Positions 52,620 through 64,000 of a stretch of 64,000 nucleotides of DNA are shown here, piece by piece. The stretch's first letter is position 1, and each line of letters begins with the position of its first letter. The position numbers were made by a program, and so were the translations under genes. The notes under the pieces are model-generated. The model saw nothing but the letters and a program-made list of their open reading frames with translations, was not told where the DNA came from and searched no databases. This DNA is from Prorocentrum cordatum (lineage: Eukaryota; Sar; Dinophyceae; Prorocentrales; Prorocentraceae). The stretch covers positions 74,810-138,809 of the forward strand of contig CAUYUJ010014324.1 of NCBI GenBank assembly GCA_963575745.1, read 5' to 3'.

Positions 52620-53220
52620 CCCGGACTCCCCCGGAGCACTTCGGGAGTGCTCCAAGAAGGCCCCTGAGACGGCCCAAGAGGGCCCCGAGTCACCGAGCGA
52701 CCTGTCCAAGACGCCCAAGATGGCGTCCAGAAGGCCCGAGACGCCTTTCAAGACGCCCCAAGAGGCCTCCAAGAGACCCTCCAAGAAGGTTCCCAGAAGT
52801 AGCATTTAGTAATTAGCCATAGGTTTTTGACACATTTTGGCGTTCTCGTCTTTTCGGCTACCCGGCGCACCAAGACGGCCTAAGAAGTCCCCAAGATCGC
52901 CCCAGCACGGTCCAAAATACCTCCAAGACCGCCCCAAGACAGAACCAGAGGCCTTCAAGATGGCCCAAGAAGCCCCCAAGATGGCTTCAAGAGCGAGCCC
53001 AGACGGGGGACCCGAACGGGCATTTCGAGCTGCAGGCCTCAAGGGGCCGCCAAAAGGCCCCCCAAGAGGCCCCCAAGAAGTCTCCAAGAGGCCCCAAGAG
53101 GTCCTAGAAATACAGCCAGGAGGCACCAGAGAGGCCCCCCAAAGCCCCCGAGACGCCTTCTAAAGAGGCGACTGTCCACGTCCAAATTTGGCCACACAAT
53201 GGCCCAAGAAGCTATCGAGA
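52620..53220. repeat. CCAAGANGGCC-type minisatellite
   Basis: Same degenerate unit as the blocks at 4396, 33560 and 38590. A non-repeat gap lies near 52800-52860. Confidence 0.8.
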
Positions 53221-53221
53221 G

Positions 53222-53620
53222 GCCTCCTACTCCTCCTCCTCCTCCGCTCCTCCTCCCTCCTCCTCCTCCTCCTCCTCTTCCTCCTCCTCCTCCTCCTCCT
53301 CCTCCATGTCCTCGTCCTCATACTCATCCTCATCCTCCTCGCTCGCCACGAGCTCACCAACGAATAGCACCAGTCATGCAAGATGGGCTCAGGGGCCATC
53401 ACAAAACAGGCCGCGGGACGGAAGACCAGCCCCGAAGAGGTCGAGAGGTCCGGGGGCCTGCGCCGCAGCGCATTAAAGAAGGCCACGCAACACCGGATGT
53501 CTGCAATGATAGGGGGGGCTCTGCAGGGGCTCCTCCTCTTTCTCATCCTCGTTCTCCTGCTCCTCCTCCTCCTCCTCCTCCTCCTCCTCCTCCTCCTCTT
53601 CCCTCCTCTTCCCTTTCCAG
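53222..53620. repeat. Two (CTC)n tracts
   Basis: CTC/CCT triplets at about 53222-53345 and 53528-53612. Confidence 0.95.
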
Positions 53621-54216
53621 GGGGGCTGCCACCACCCCAATATGCCGAACGCAACGCCTCAGAAAAACAACCGCCGCCCCCTGCAGCTCCCACACTGCCG
53701 ACGACCACTCGGCCAGTCGACCGCGGTCCGCCAAATGGGCCGGCGGAATAAGCGAAGCGATTCAATATATACCCGTCGGTCGGAAGAAGTGGGTAGAAAC
53801 ATGAAGTAGGAAGGCGTCGGAAAACGATTGGGCTTCCACCCGCCCTCTGAACAGAACGGACGAGGGAATACCACTCGACTCTTGAAATACATATTTTCGA
53901 CGACTGGCGTGTAGGTACAAATCCAAGGATTGCCCATGTTTCTCATGTGTCCTGGACGTTCGTCTTCCACTCCACTTCCAATAGGTTCCCATCTTTTCAT
54001 CGGAATCGGCGATTATCTGTGTCTGTGCCTTTACTTTCCCCTCCTGATCTACTGGGGGAACAGCGGGAATCTCTGAGAAGCGGCGTGCCTGAGGATTGTA
54101 CGGAGTGCAGTGGCCGTGTCAGGGCGCGCTCAGGAACGCCCCCGAGCGGTTTCTCATCCAGGGCCTGCCTGACCTCCGCCTCATCCCCCTGCCGCAGTCG
54201 CCGCTGGCCTTACATT
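53621..54216. other. No recognisable feature
   Basis: Unassigned sequence of mixed composition with no supported gene. Confidence 0.45.
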
Positions 54217-54402
54217 AGAAGAAGAACGAAACAACGTAAGCATGAACTTTTGGCGGATTTCTTAAATTCGCGCTGGACCGCTCTCTGGCGCGCGGAGCGC
54301 GCCAAAGGCGGCGCTGGAGGCGCCACCAGGGGGCCCAGGCGCGGATCCAAGACAAACGCGCGGAGCGCCACAAATTTATGTTAATGTGCTTTTGTTCTTC
54401 TT
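54217..54402. mobile_element. Family B foldback element, copy 3
   Basis: Outer ends AGAAGAAGAACGAAAC and TTTTGTTCTTCTTTT are inverted. The inner arms (GGATTTCTT, CGCGCTGG and their counterparts CGCGCGGAGCGCCA) match copies 1 and 2. Confidence 0.75.
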
Positions 54403-54496
54403 TTATGCATACCCGGAGGTTGCGGCCGCGAGTCGGAGAATGGCGATGTCTGATGGACCTGTTTTCCACCACCACCATAAGCTGGAGGGGGGACGG

Positions 54497-54620
54497 AGGT
54501 GGAGGACGAGGAGGAGGAGGAGGAGGACGAAGAGGAGGAGGAGGAGGAGGAGGACGAAGAGGAGGAGGAGGAGGAGGAGGAGGAGGAGGAGGACGAAGAG
54601 GAGGAGGACGAGGAGGAACC
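54497..54620. repeat. (GGA)n tract
   Basis: GGA/CGA triplets on the plus strand. Poly-Glu/Arg/Gly frames are artefacts. Confidence 0.97.
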
Positions 54621-54823
54621 CCTCCCCCTGCAACTGATGATGGTGGTGGTGGAAAACAGGCCCATCAAAATCGGCTCAAAGTAGGTCCCCCGACCCATCC
54701 CGGGGCCCAAACGCAACACTTGCCCGAACCGCGCCCAGCCGTGGCGGCGAGGGGGCCCCCCTGAAGACCAGCTGCTGGCCAGTGTCTCGAAAAACCCTCC
54801 GCTGACTGAGGGTGCCCTGTGGT

Positions 54824-54900
54824 TAGGTCGGGCATGTCCCCCTACATGTGGATTTTTTGCGAAAAATGAAGAATACTCAAAAGGAATACTCCAAACAATT
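54824..54900 (+). mobile_element. Family A TIR element, left half
   Basis: TTAGGTCGGGCATGTCCCCC starts the element, followed by GCGAAAAATGAAGAATACTC. The right end is missing. Confidence 0.75.
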
Positions 54901-55019
54901 GTGGGGCCACCAGGCTGTAGGGCGAAGGTTCGCAGTTTCCTGTGCCAGTTGCAGCTTCCAGTGTCCATTATTGCAATTCTGCTTCTTGCTGCTTACTGTT
55001 CCTTGTTGATGGACCGCGC

Positions 55020-55520
55020 GAGTGGGGGAGGCCAAAACCGGGCACTTCTACCACGCCCTGAGCGTGTGCTCTGAATTGCTGGGGTGGGTAAAAATTGGCA
55101 CCCCTCACGCAGATCGGCGGGGTCAGGGTCCAAAAACACAGGGGATGTGCCACATGTCTGAAATTCGGTGGCACCCCTCACGCAGATCGGCGGGGTCGGG
55201 GCCCCAAAACAGATGGGATTTGCAACATTTCTGAAATTTGCTGGCACCCCTCATGCAAATCTGTGGGGTCAGGGTTTAAAAACACATGGGATTTGCCACA
55301 TTTCTGACATTCGGTGCCACCTCTCACGCAGATCGGCGGGGTCAGAGTCCACTAATATAAAGGATTTGCCACATTTCTAAAATTCGGTGGCACCCCTCAC
55401 GCAGATCGGCGGGGTCAGGGTCCACAAATACAAGGGATTTGCCACATTTCTGAAATTTGCTGGCACCCCTCACGCAGATCGGCGGGGTCAGGGTCCACAA
55501 AGACAAGGGATTTGCCACTG
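55020..55520 (+). repeat. 73-bp tandem repeat, about six units
   Basis: GGCACCCCTCACGCAGATCG recurs near 55097, 55170, 55243, 55316, 55389 and 55462. Each is followed by GGTCAGGGTCCAAAAAC-type sequence and GATTTGCCACATTTCTGAAA. The frames spaced by 73 bp are repeat translations. Confidence 0.95.
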
Positions 55521-55544
55521 ATCATCCTCTTCTCCAGATCGCCC

Positions 55545-56210
55545 AAACCAAATCAAAACTAAAGTTTTGTCGTAATCTTCGGCCTCTGGGGTCCCTCGAC
55601 GGACACTGGGGCTGTCAAACAAATAGTTCGGGGTAAAATTTTGGCCCCGGGGAAGGGGTCGGGGCTTCCAGGGACCGCGTATTGAACAACATCCAAGATT
55701 CCTCATCCTCCTCCTCCTCCTCGTCCTCCTCCTCCTCCTCGTCCTCCTCCTTTGGGGGCCGGACGAGAGGGGGGTGGGGGGGGGCAGCAAAGGGGGGGTC
55801 AGCGAATCGGCTCACCCAGCTGGTTGTCCTTCCTCATGCTCTTCCTCCTCTTCCTCCTCCTCCTCCTCCTCCTCCTCCTCCTCTCTGGTTCTCCTCTCCC
55901 CCCTGCTCCTCCTCCCCTTGCTCCTCCTCTTGCTCGTCTTCCTCCTCCTCCTCCTCCTCCTCCTCCTCCTCCTCCTCCTCCTCTTGTGCTTGTGTTTCTT
56001 CTTCTTCGTCCTATTATTATGATTATTATTCCTCTTTTCCACCTCCTCCTCTTCCTCCTCCTCGTCCTCATCCCCTTCCTCCTCTTCCTCCTCCTCCTCC
56101 TCCTCCTCCTCCTCGTCTTTTTCGGTATCCCCCTCGTCCTCCCCCTCCTCCACCTCCGCGTCCTCGCCGTCGCCCTCGTCCTCGTCTTCGTCCCCCTCTG
56201 CCTCCTCCTA
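55545..56210. repeat. Family E fragment and long (CTC)n tracts
   Basis: About 55570-55620 carries TTCGGCCTCTGGGGTCCCTC of family E. CTC/CCT triplets then dominate 55700-55755 and 55845-56210, with a short ATTATTATGATTATT run near 56010. Confidence 0.85.
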
Positions 56211-56639
56211 TTTTTCATCCTCGGGCATCCCCCGTGCCCGGTGCCCGACATTTCCCCGATCGGTCCACGGGTGCAAACTTGGCAAACAAGAGTTGTGTTC
56301 TGCGTTTTCTCCATCCCCTCCTCCTTCACCTCCCCCGCCTTTGCTTCCTCCTTTTCCTACTCAGTTTTTTACTGTTGCTCCTTATTAACGATGTGATTCC
56401 TACTATCTTTATCGATCGTATTATTTATTGCATATCGGTACGCTCGTTCCTTTTCGTAGGTTGTGCATTAGTAATACGTTCGAATGCTGACTACTCTTGT
56501 TCATACTCGTTTCCTTGTTTCTTACTCGTATGTTTATTTATCTTATTATTCGTGTTCTGTTTCCTATGGAGATCATTATTGTTATGTGTTTCCTCGTCCT
56601 CCTCCTCCTCCTCCTCCTCTTCCTCTTCCTCAAACTCAG
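56211..56639. other. AT-richer unassigned DNA
   Basis: A distinctly AT-richer stretch (56360-56590) between pyrimidine tracts. No gene is supported; a short CTC run lies at about 56597-56630. Confidence 0.5.
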
Positions 56640-59600
56640 AGCCACGGCGTCACTCGCTGTGCCGAAACGCGCCAAGAATCCACCAACACATGCTAGAGCA
56701 AACTCGACTTGTCCGGCGGATGCTCTGGGGGGGAATTGCTCAGGCGGGGGCTGCAGCACCGCTCAACGATGTGCTGCCAACCAAACCTGCAGAATGGGCC
56801 CAGTGCCTTGTCTTGTGCACTTCAGCTTTGCATTCGGCTTCAGCTGCGGGTGCACCGTGAAATGCCTTCGGGCCATCTCATCCGAATCGGATTTTCCGCT
56901 CGCGCGGACACTCCTCTCTATCTTGTTGTCGCTTGCCTTGCTCGCCCCGTCGGTCTTGCCTCCCCTCCCCGCTGCTGCTGTTGCTCCCCCCGTCCAGCTC
57001 AGAGGATACCGAGTTCCTCGAAGTCTGGCTTCGCACGCCGCCACGTTCGCATGCGTCGGCCACCGCCACTGTCGCTGTCGCCGTCACCCGAGTCGGCGGC
57101 ACTGACGAGGGGGCGACGGCGGCAGCGGCACTGCCGAGACGCGCCCAGTCCGGCAAGGCACGAGGGTGCAAACCAGATTTGTCTGGCTGATGCTCTGGTG
57201 GGGGGTCTGTGCTCAGGAGAGGCTGCAAAACCGCTTTGCGATGCGCTGTCAATCAAACCTGCAGGATGGGCCCTGTCCGCTCATCTGTGCCCTTCAACTT
57301 TGGTTTCGGCGTCAGCTGTTGGCGCACCGTGGAGCGCCTTCGGGCCAGCTCACCAGGAGTCGGAGTTTCCGCTCGCGCAGGTGCTCCCCTCTGTCTTGTC
57401 TTGTCTGGCTCCCCCCTTCCTTGTGTGGTTGCGTTTCTCCCCCCGTCTGGCTCAAAGGATATCGGACTCCTCGCAGCCTGGCTTTGCGCGCCGCCAATCT
57501 TGGACGCGTCGGCCAGAGCCACTGTCGCTGTCGCCGTCGCCCTGGTCGGTGGCCCTGACAAGGTCGACGGCGGCAGCGGCACTGCCGAAACGCGCCCAGC
57601 GCTCAGCAAGGCACGAGGGCGCAAGCCCGACTTGTCTGGCTGATGCTCTTTGGGGCGGGGGGCCTGCGCTCAAGGAGGGGCCGCAGCGCCCTTCAACGAT
57701 GCGCAGCCAATCGAATATGCATGGGCGGGTCTCCCCATCTTGCTGTGCACTTCAGCTTTGGCTTCGGCTTCAAATGTCGGGGCATGGTAGAACGCCTTCG
57801 AAACAGCTCGCCCAAGTCGGATTTTCCGCTCGCACGAGCGCTTCCCTCTATTCTGTCTTGTCATGTCTTGCCCCCGTCGGTCTTACCTCCCCTCCCGTCT
57901 GCTGCCGCTGCCCCCCCCACCCGGCGCGCAAGATGCGAGCTCCTCGCAGCCTGGCTGAGCAGCGTCCAGGCTTGGACGCGTCGGCTATCGCCACTGTCGC
58001 CGCCGCCCGAGTCGGCGGCCCTGACGACGGGGTCGACGGCGGCAGTGGCAGCGACGAAACGCGCCCAGGGCCCAGCAAGGCACGAAGGTGCAAACCCGAC
58101 TTGTCTGGCCGATGCTCCGGGAGGGGCCCGCGCTCGGGGGGGGCTGCAGCACCTCCCAACGACGCGCGGTCAACCGGATCTGCAAAGTGGGACCTGTCCA
58201 TTTTTCTGTGCGCTTCAACTCTGGCTTCGGCTTCAGCTGCGGGCGCGCCGTGACGCGCCTTCGGGCAAGCTCGCCCGAGTCGGACTTTCCTCTCGCACGG
58301 GTGCTCTCCTGTCTTCTGTTGTCGCGTTTTGCTTTCCCCGTCGGTCTTGCCTGCGCTCCATGCTGCTGCTGCTGCTACTCCCGTGCCGAAGCGCGCCCGG
58401 AGTCCAGGGTGCAAGCCCGACTTGTCTGGCTGGCGCCTTAGGGGGGGCCTATGCTCAGGGGGGGCCGCAGCGCCGCTCGGCCATGCGCTGTCGACCAAAT
58501 CTGCAGAGTGGTTTCCATTCCATGTGTCTGTGCACTTCAGCTTGGGTTTCGGCTTCAACTGCGGGTGCACCCCGGAGCGCCTTCGGGCCAGCTGGCCCGG
58601 GCCGGATTTCCCGATCGCGCAGGTGCCCACCTCAATCTTGTCTTGTTTTGGCTTGCTCTCCCCGTCGGTCTTGCCCCCCCCCCCCCCCCCCCCCGCGGCG
58701 CCGCATTTGCCCCTCCCCCGTCAGGATCACCTCCACGCAATCTGGCTTCGCGCGCCGCAAGGCTTGGGCGCGTCGGCCACTGCCGCTGTCTATGTCGCCG
58801 CCGCCCACGTCGGTGGCCCTGGCGAAGGGGCGACGCGGGCGGTGGCGATGCCGAAACGCGCCCAAAGCCCAGATCCCAGCAAGGCACAAGGGGGGTGCAA
58901 ACCCCGAACTTTCCGGCCGAAGCTCTGGGGGGGGCCCGCGCTCGGGGGGGGCTGCAGCACCTCCCAACGATGCGCTGTCAACCGAATCTGCAGGGTGGGC
59001 CCGTGACATTTCTCTGCGCTACAGCTCTGGCGTTGGCTTCAGCCGTGGGTGCGCCGTGGTGCGCCATCGGGCCAGCTCGCCCGAGTCGGACGTTCCGCTC
59101 GCGTAGGTGCCCCTCTCTGTCGCGTCATGCATGGCCCTGTTCTCCCCGTCGGCTTTGCCCCCCCCCCCCCCCCCCCCGTGGCCCCCTGCAACTGCTGTTG
59201 CTCGCCCGATCCGGCTCGGAGGCTCGCAGGACGCCGGGCTCCTCGCAGTCCGGCTATGCCCGCCGCCAGGCTTGGGCGCGTCGGCCACCGTCGCCGTCGA
59301 CGTCGCCGCCGCCCGAATCGGTGGGCCTGACGAGGGGGGCACGGCATCAGTGGCAAAGCCGAAACGCGCCCAGAGCCCAGCAAGGCACGAGGGCGCGAAC
59401 CCGATTTTTCTAGCTGATCCTCTGTGCCGGGCCCGTGCTCAGAGGGGGCTGCGACGCCGCTCAACGATGTGCCGTCGACCAAACCTGCAGGGCTGGCCTT
59501 TCTAATTCCTGCGTTCTTCATCTCTGGCTTCGGCTTCGCCGTGTTCGGGCCGCATCGCGCGAGTCGGATTTTCCGCTCGCGCGGGTGCCCTCCTATGCCT

Positions 59601-62600
59601 CGTCCTGTCCTGACTCTCCCCGTCAGTCACCCCCCGCTTCGCGCCGCTGCCGCCGCTGTCGTTGCTCCCCCCGTCCGGCGCAGAAGATATCGCGCCCCTC
59701 GCAGTCTGGCTTTGCACGCCGCCAGGCTAGGGCGCGTCGGCCACCGCCGCTGTCGCCGTCGCCGCCGCCCGAGTCGGCGGCCCTGACGACGGGGGCGACG
59801 GCGACCGTGGCAGTGCCGACGCGCGCCCAGAGCCCAGCAACACACGAGGGTGCAAACCCGAGGTGTCTGGCCGATGCTCTGGGGGGAGGCTGCGCTCAGG
59901 GGGGGCTGGAGTACCGCTCAACGATGCGCGGTCAACCGCGCCTCTGCAGAATGGGCTTTGGTTTCGGCTTCGGCTGTAAGTACGCCGGGAAACGTCGTCG
60001 GGCCAGCTCGCCCAAGTCGGGTTTCCCGCTCGTGCGGGTGTTCCCATCTGTTGTTTTGTCGTGTTTTGCTCTCCGCGTCGGTCGTGCCCCCCCCCCCCCC
60101 CCGGCAGCTTCCGCCGCCCCCCGCCGTCGTCAGAAGATATCGGGCCCCTCGCGCTCTGGCCTTGAGCGCCGCAAGGCTTGGACGCAGGTGCTCCCTCTGC
60201 TTTGTCTTGTCTTGCCTGCCTCCCCTCCATTTTCCTGCTGCGTTGCCCCCCGCGCCCGGCCCGGAGGATATCGAACTCCCCGCAATCTGGCCATGCGCGC
60301 TTCCAGTCTTGGACGCGTCGGCCGCCGCCGCCGTCGCCGTCGCCGCCGCCCGAGTCGGCGGCCCCGACGGCGGGGCCGCGGCAGCCGTGGCAGCGCCGAA
60401 ACGCGCCCGACGCCCGGCAAGGCACGAGGGCGCAAATCCGACTTGTCCGACTGATGCTCTGGGGGTGGGGGCCTGTGCTCAGGAGGCGCTGCGGCGCCGC
60501 TTGACGATGTGCCGTCGACCAAATTTGCGCGGCGGGCCCTCTCCATTCCCCGTCGCATGGTGATGTGGCTTCGGCCGCGACGCCGTGGAGCGCCCTCGTG
60601 CCAGATCGACCGAATCGGATTTTCTGTTCGCGCGGGTTCTCCCCTTCTGTCCTGTTTTGTCTTGCGTTGCCTGTCTAGCTCTGCCCATCGGTTTTACCCT
60701 CCTCCCTGCCGCTGCCGTTGACCTCTCCGTCCGGCTCGAGAGTGCATCGAACTCCGCGCAGTCGCGCCGCCAAGATTGGGCGCGCCTGCCGCCGCCGTTG
60801 CCGCTGTCGCCGCCGGCCGAGTCGGCGGCCCTGACGAAGGGGCGACGGCGGCAATGGCAGCGCCGGAACGCCCCCAGAGTCTAGCGAGGCAGGCGGGTGC
60901 AAACCCGACGTGTCTGGCTAGGGGCGCGTGCTCAGGAAGGCTGCAGCGCCGCTCAACGATGCGCCGTCGACCAAGTCTGCGCGGCAGGCCCTCATGATGT
61001 TTCTGTGCACTTCAACTTTGACTTTGGCTTCAGCTGCTGGTGCACCGCGAAACGCCTGCGGGCCGCATCGCGCGAGTCGGATTTTCCGCTCGCGCGGGGG
61101 CTCCCCTCTGTCTTGTCCTGCCTTGTCCTGCTCTCCCGGTCGGCATCCCCCCCCCATGCTGCTGCCGTTAATCCCCCCGCCTGGTTCAGAATATATCGCG
61201 CACCTCGCAGTCTGGCTTGGCGCGCCGCCAAGCATGGGCGCGTCGGCCACCGCGGCGTCGCCGAAACGCGCCCAGAGTCGAACCGCGGTCCATCAAAAAC
61301 TGCAGGGTGGACCCTTCCGATGTCTCTGTGTACTTCAGCTTTGGCTTCGGCTTCAGCTGTGGGTGCACCGTGAGACGCCCTCGGGCCAGATCGCCCAAAT
61401 CTGATTTTCCGCTCGCGCGAGAGCTCCCCTGTGCTGCATTGTATTGTCTGGCTCTCCCCGTCGGTCCTTCCTGCTCTCCCTGCTACTGCTGTTGCTCCCC
61501 CCGTCTGGCTCGGAGGATATCGGGCCCCTCACAATCTGGCTTTGCGCGCCGCCAGGCTTGGGCGAGTTGGCCGCCGCCGCTGTCGCTGTCGCCGTCGCCC
61601 GAGTCAGTGGCCCTGACGAGGGGGCGACGGCGGCCGCGGCAGTGCCGACGCGCGCCCAGAGCCGAGCAAGGCACGAAGGTGCAAAACAGAGGCGCCTGGC
61701 CGATGCTCGGGGGGGGGGGGGGGCTGTGCTCAGGGGGGGCTGCAGCGCCGCTCAACGATGCGCTGTCAACCGAATCTGAAGGGTTGGCAAGTCCCATGCT
61801 CCTGTGCATTTCAATTACGGTTTCGGCTTCACCTGTGGGCGCACCGTGACACGACTTCAGGCCAACTCACCCGGGTCGGATTTCCCGCTCGCGCGGGCAC
61901 TCCCATTCTGTCTTGTCTTGTCATGCGTTGCTCTCCCCGTCGGTCTTGTCCCCCGTCTCCCTGCTGATGCTGTTGCCCCACCCGTCCGGCGCAGAAGATA
62001 TGGAACTCCTCGCAATCTGGCTCTGCACGCCGCCAGGCTAGGACTCATCGGCCACAGCCACCGTCGCTGTCGCCGTAACGTGAGTCGGCGGCCCTGACAA
62101 AGTGGCGGCAGCGGCCGTGGCAGAGCCGAAACGCGCCCAGAGTCCAGCAAGTCACGAGGGTGCAACGCCGACTTGTCTGGCTGATGTGCTTGTTGGAGGG
62201 CTTGTGTTCAGGGGGGGCCGCAGCGCCGCTCAACGATTTGCTGTCGACCACACCTGCAGGGTGGGTCCTTCTGATTTCTGTGCGCTCCAGTTTTGGTTTC
62301 GACTTCAACTGTGGGTGCACTGTGAAGCGTCTTCAGGCCAGATCACACGTGTCGGACTTTCCGCTCGCACAGGTGCTTCCCTCTGTCTTGTCCTCCCTTA
62401 TTTTGCTCTCCCCGTCGGTCTTGCCCCCCCCCTCCCTGCTGCTGCTGCTGCTGCTCCCCCCGCCAGGCTCAGAGGATATCGAAGTCTTCGCAGTCTGGCT
62501 TTGCGCGCCGCCAAGTTTGGACGCGTCGGCCGCAGCCGCTGTCGCTGTCGCCACAACATTGAGTCGGTGGCCCTGACAAGGGGGCGACGGCGGCAGTAGC

Positions 62601-62840
62601 AGCGCCGAAACGCGCCCAGAGTCCGGCAAGACATGAGGGTGCACACCGGACTTGACTGGCTGATGCTCTGGGTAAGGGGGCCTGTGTTCATGGGGGGCCG
62701 CAGCAACGCTCAGAGTGCTGTTAACCAAGCCTGCAAGGTGGGCCCTTCGCATTTTGTCGTCGGCTTCAGCTGTGGGTGCACCGTAAAACGCCTTCGGGCC
62801 AGCTCACCCGAGTCTGATTTTCCGCTCGCGCGGGTGCCCC
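56640..62840 (+). repeat. Satellite array, about 14 units of roughly 457 bp
   Basis: The anchor GCCGAAACGCGCCCAG recurs near 56659, 57132, 57582, 58049, 58382, 58848, 59356, 59815, 60393, 60861, 61258, 61644, 62125 and 62606. Each unit has, in order, GCAAACCCGACTTGTCTGGC, a G-run, CTGCAGCGCCGCTCAACGAT, CTTTGGCTTCGGCTTCAGC, GATTTTCCGCTCGCGCGGGT, TCTCCCCGTCGGTCTTG, a C-run, CTCGCAGTCTGGCTTTGCGC and GTCGCCGCCGCCCGAGTCGG. Unit lengths vary from 333 to 578 bp and are mostly not multiples of three, so the 300-500 residue plus-strand frames are chance. The array ends abruptly in a pyrimidine tract after CGCTCGCGCGGGTGCC. Confidence 0.95.
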
Positions 62841-63400
62841 CCCTCTTCTTCTTTTTCTTCTTCTTCTTCTTCCTCCTTTTTTTCCTGCTCCTCGTCCTCG
62901 TCCTCGTCCTCCTCCTCCTCGTCCTGGTCTCGTCCTCGCCCTCGTCCTCCTCCTCCTTCTCCTCCTCCTCCTCCTCCTCCTCCTCTTCCACCCCTTCCTC
63001 CTCCTCCTCCTCCTCCTCCTCCTCCTCCTCCTCCTCCTCCTCTTCGGTCTCCCCCCTCCTCCGCCTCCTCCTCCTCTTTTCCTTATTACTCTTCTTCTTA
63101 TCATTGTTATATTCTTCTTACTCGAAAGATTGCTATAATTGTTCGTTTTCTTCGCATTATTCATTCAATTCTGATTAGTCGTATGTTTCTGATTATGGAA
63201 GAATTACGATCGTTCTTCTTAATATTAGTTTTCTCCTTCTTCTTCCTCCTCCGCCTCCTCCTCCTCCTCTTCCCCTTCCCCCTCCTCCTCCTCTTCCTCC
63301 TCCTCCTCCTCGTCCTCCTCCTCCTCCTCCTCCTCCTCCCCCTCCTCCTCCTCCTCCTCCTCATCCTTCTCCTCCTCCTCCCCTCCCCCTCCTGCTACCC
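62841..63400. repeat. TTC then CTC pyrimidine tracts
   Basis: TTC triplets at about 62843-62880, CTC/TCG triplets to about 63080, an AT-richer gap, then CTC triplets at about 63230-63395. Confidence 0.95.
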
Positions 63401-63601
63401 CCCTCCCTGACCGGCGACATCCGATCCTGGCCACTTTTGCCCCCCACCCTGGGCGGAGGCCGACCGACGCGCTCAAGGCGGGGGACCTCGCGCGTGACCG
63501 CGTCAAGGCCCACCTGGCCGGCCCTCCCCGCCCTACCAACGGGGGGGGGCCCTGTCGCTGCCCGAGGCTGCCCGTGCTCCTTCCCAGCGGCTGGCACCCC
63601 A
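63401..63601. other. No recognisable feature
   Basis: Short GC-rich stretch without a supported feature. Confidence 0.5.
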
Positions 63602-63605
63602 GGCT

Positions 63606-63770
63606 CTGAGCATCGCTCAACCGATCCCCATCCCCACCAGCGTGGGCTGGGCCCCACTGGCCCCGTAGGCTGCTCTTTCCGGGTGTCGAGGGGCATATCC
63701 CCAACTGAGGTGGTGAGACGGGGGGGCTCGAGATGTAGCTGGGGAGTTGGATAGGGTTGAACGATACTGA
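63606..63770. mobile_element. Family C inverted-repeat element with 4-bp target duplication
   Basis: Begins CTGAGCATCGCTCAACCGAT and ends GGGTTGAACGATACTGA. GGCT flanks both sides (63602-63605 and 63771-63774). It shares CCCCACTGGCC, GGTGTCGAGGGGCATATCCC and CAACTGAGGTGGT-like words with the copy at 13804-14000. Confidence 0.85.
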
Positions 63771-63774
63771 GGCT

Positions 63775-64000
63775 CCCTCGCGTCGCGAGACCAAAAGCAA
63801 CAACGTGGAATGTCCCAGCGGAGAACCGCGGGTAACACCCGGAAACCGCTAAGAGGACGCCCTCATCCAATCCATCCTGCAGGTGCTGCTCAGCCATCCG
63901 GATGAATGCGACGGACGTTTTGTTATTGTTTTCGATGCTCTGCCTCTGGGGCCCTCGCTAGGCGAAACAGTCGTCAAAAACCGATGTTCCTTTGTCATCT
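63775..64000. other. Unassigned end of window with a family E fragment
   Basis: About 63937-63985 (GCCTCTGGGGCCCTCGCTAG then CAGTCGTCAAAAACCG) resembles the left part of family E. The rest is unassigned. Confidence 0.5.

Noticed and set aside
56709-59413. Plus-strand frames of 320-514 residues across the 457-bp satellite as repeat-protein genes
   Set aside because: Unit lengths are mostly not multiples of three, so the frame changes from unit to unit. Openness follows from GC richness.

Overview
This window is almost certainly nuclear DNA of a dinoflagellate. The decisive evidence is a complete 22-nt dinoflagellate spliced leader (DinoSL), found in reverse complement at 22287-22308. Supporting signs are GC-rich sequence, many trinucleotide tracts and minisatellites, very low gene density and decayed retroelements. 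The species cannot be told from the sequence; a GC-rich genus such as Prorocentrum would fit, but that is only a guess. There are no rRNA or tRNA genes, CRISPR arrays, bacterial-style operons or ordinary housekeeping genes that I can support.

The main object is a non-LTR retroelement at 18736-27358. Its left half reads on the minus strand. It starts with the DinoSL at 22308, then has a 188-nt leader, an ORF1-like zinc-finger plus coiled-coil protein (frameshifted), and an endonuclease (EEP) ORF that runs into a (TGA)n tract which supplies its stop codon. Its right half reads on the plus strand as an intact 1321-residue reverse transcriptase/RNase H/zinc-finger ORF. The two halves meet head to head exactly at the 5' end of the DinoSL, and (TCA)n tracts lie at both outer edges. 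The simplest model is a full-length trans-spliced retroelement mRNA inserted with a 5' inversion (twin priming). A natively divergent element or two independent insertions remain possible. A second, decayed retroelement is a Ty1/copia-type reverse transcriptase fragment on the minus strand at about 30780-31790, split by a small TIR transposon.

The rest is repeat DNA. Region by region: 0-18 kb holds microsatellites, minisatellites and small inverted-repeat elements, including a 1.56-kb TIR element (10890-12449) filled with minisatellites. 27.4-29.3 kb is a 90-bp satellite with an inserted, inverted piece of a 295-bp satellite. 33.5-35.3, 38.6-39.2 and 52.6-53.2 kb hold a CCAAGANGGCC-type minisatellite. 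36.6-38.2 kb repeats the 9.1-10.2 kb segment. 41.7-46.5 kb holds a possible minus-strand gene overlapping the main 295-bp satellite array. 49.3-50.1 kb is a 336-bp tandem duplication and 55.0-55.5 kb a 73-bp tandem repeat. 56.6-62.8 kb is an array of about 14 units of a roughly 457-bp satellite.

Six families of short inverted-repeat elements (named A to F here) can be defined inside the window. Family A makes 9-10 bp target duplications and family C makes 4-bp ones, both read directly from flanks. Most long open frames here exist because GC-rich and triplet-repeat DNA lacks stop codons, and I have not annotated them as genes.
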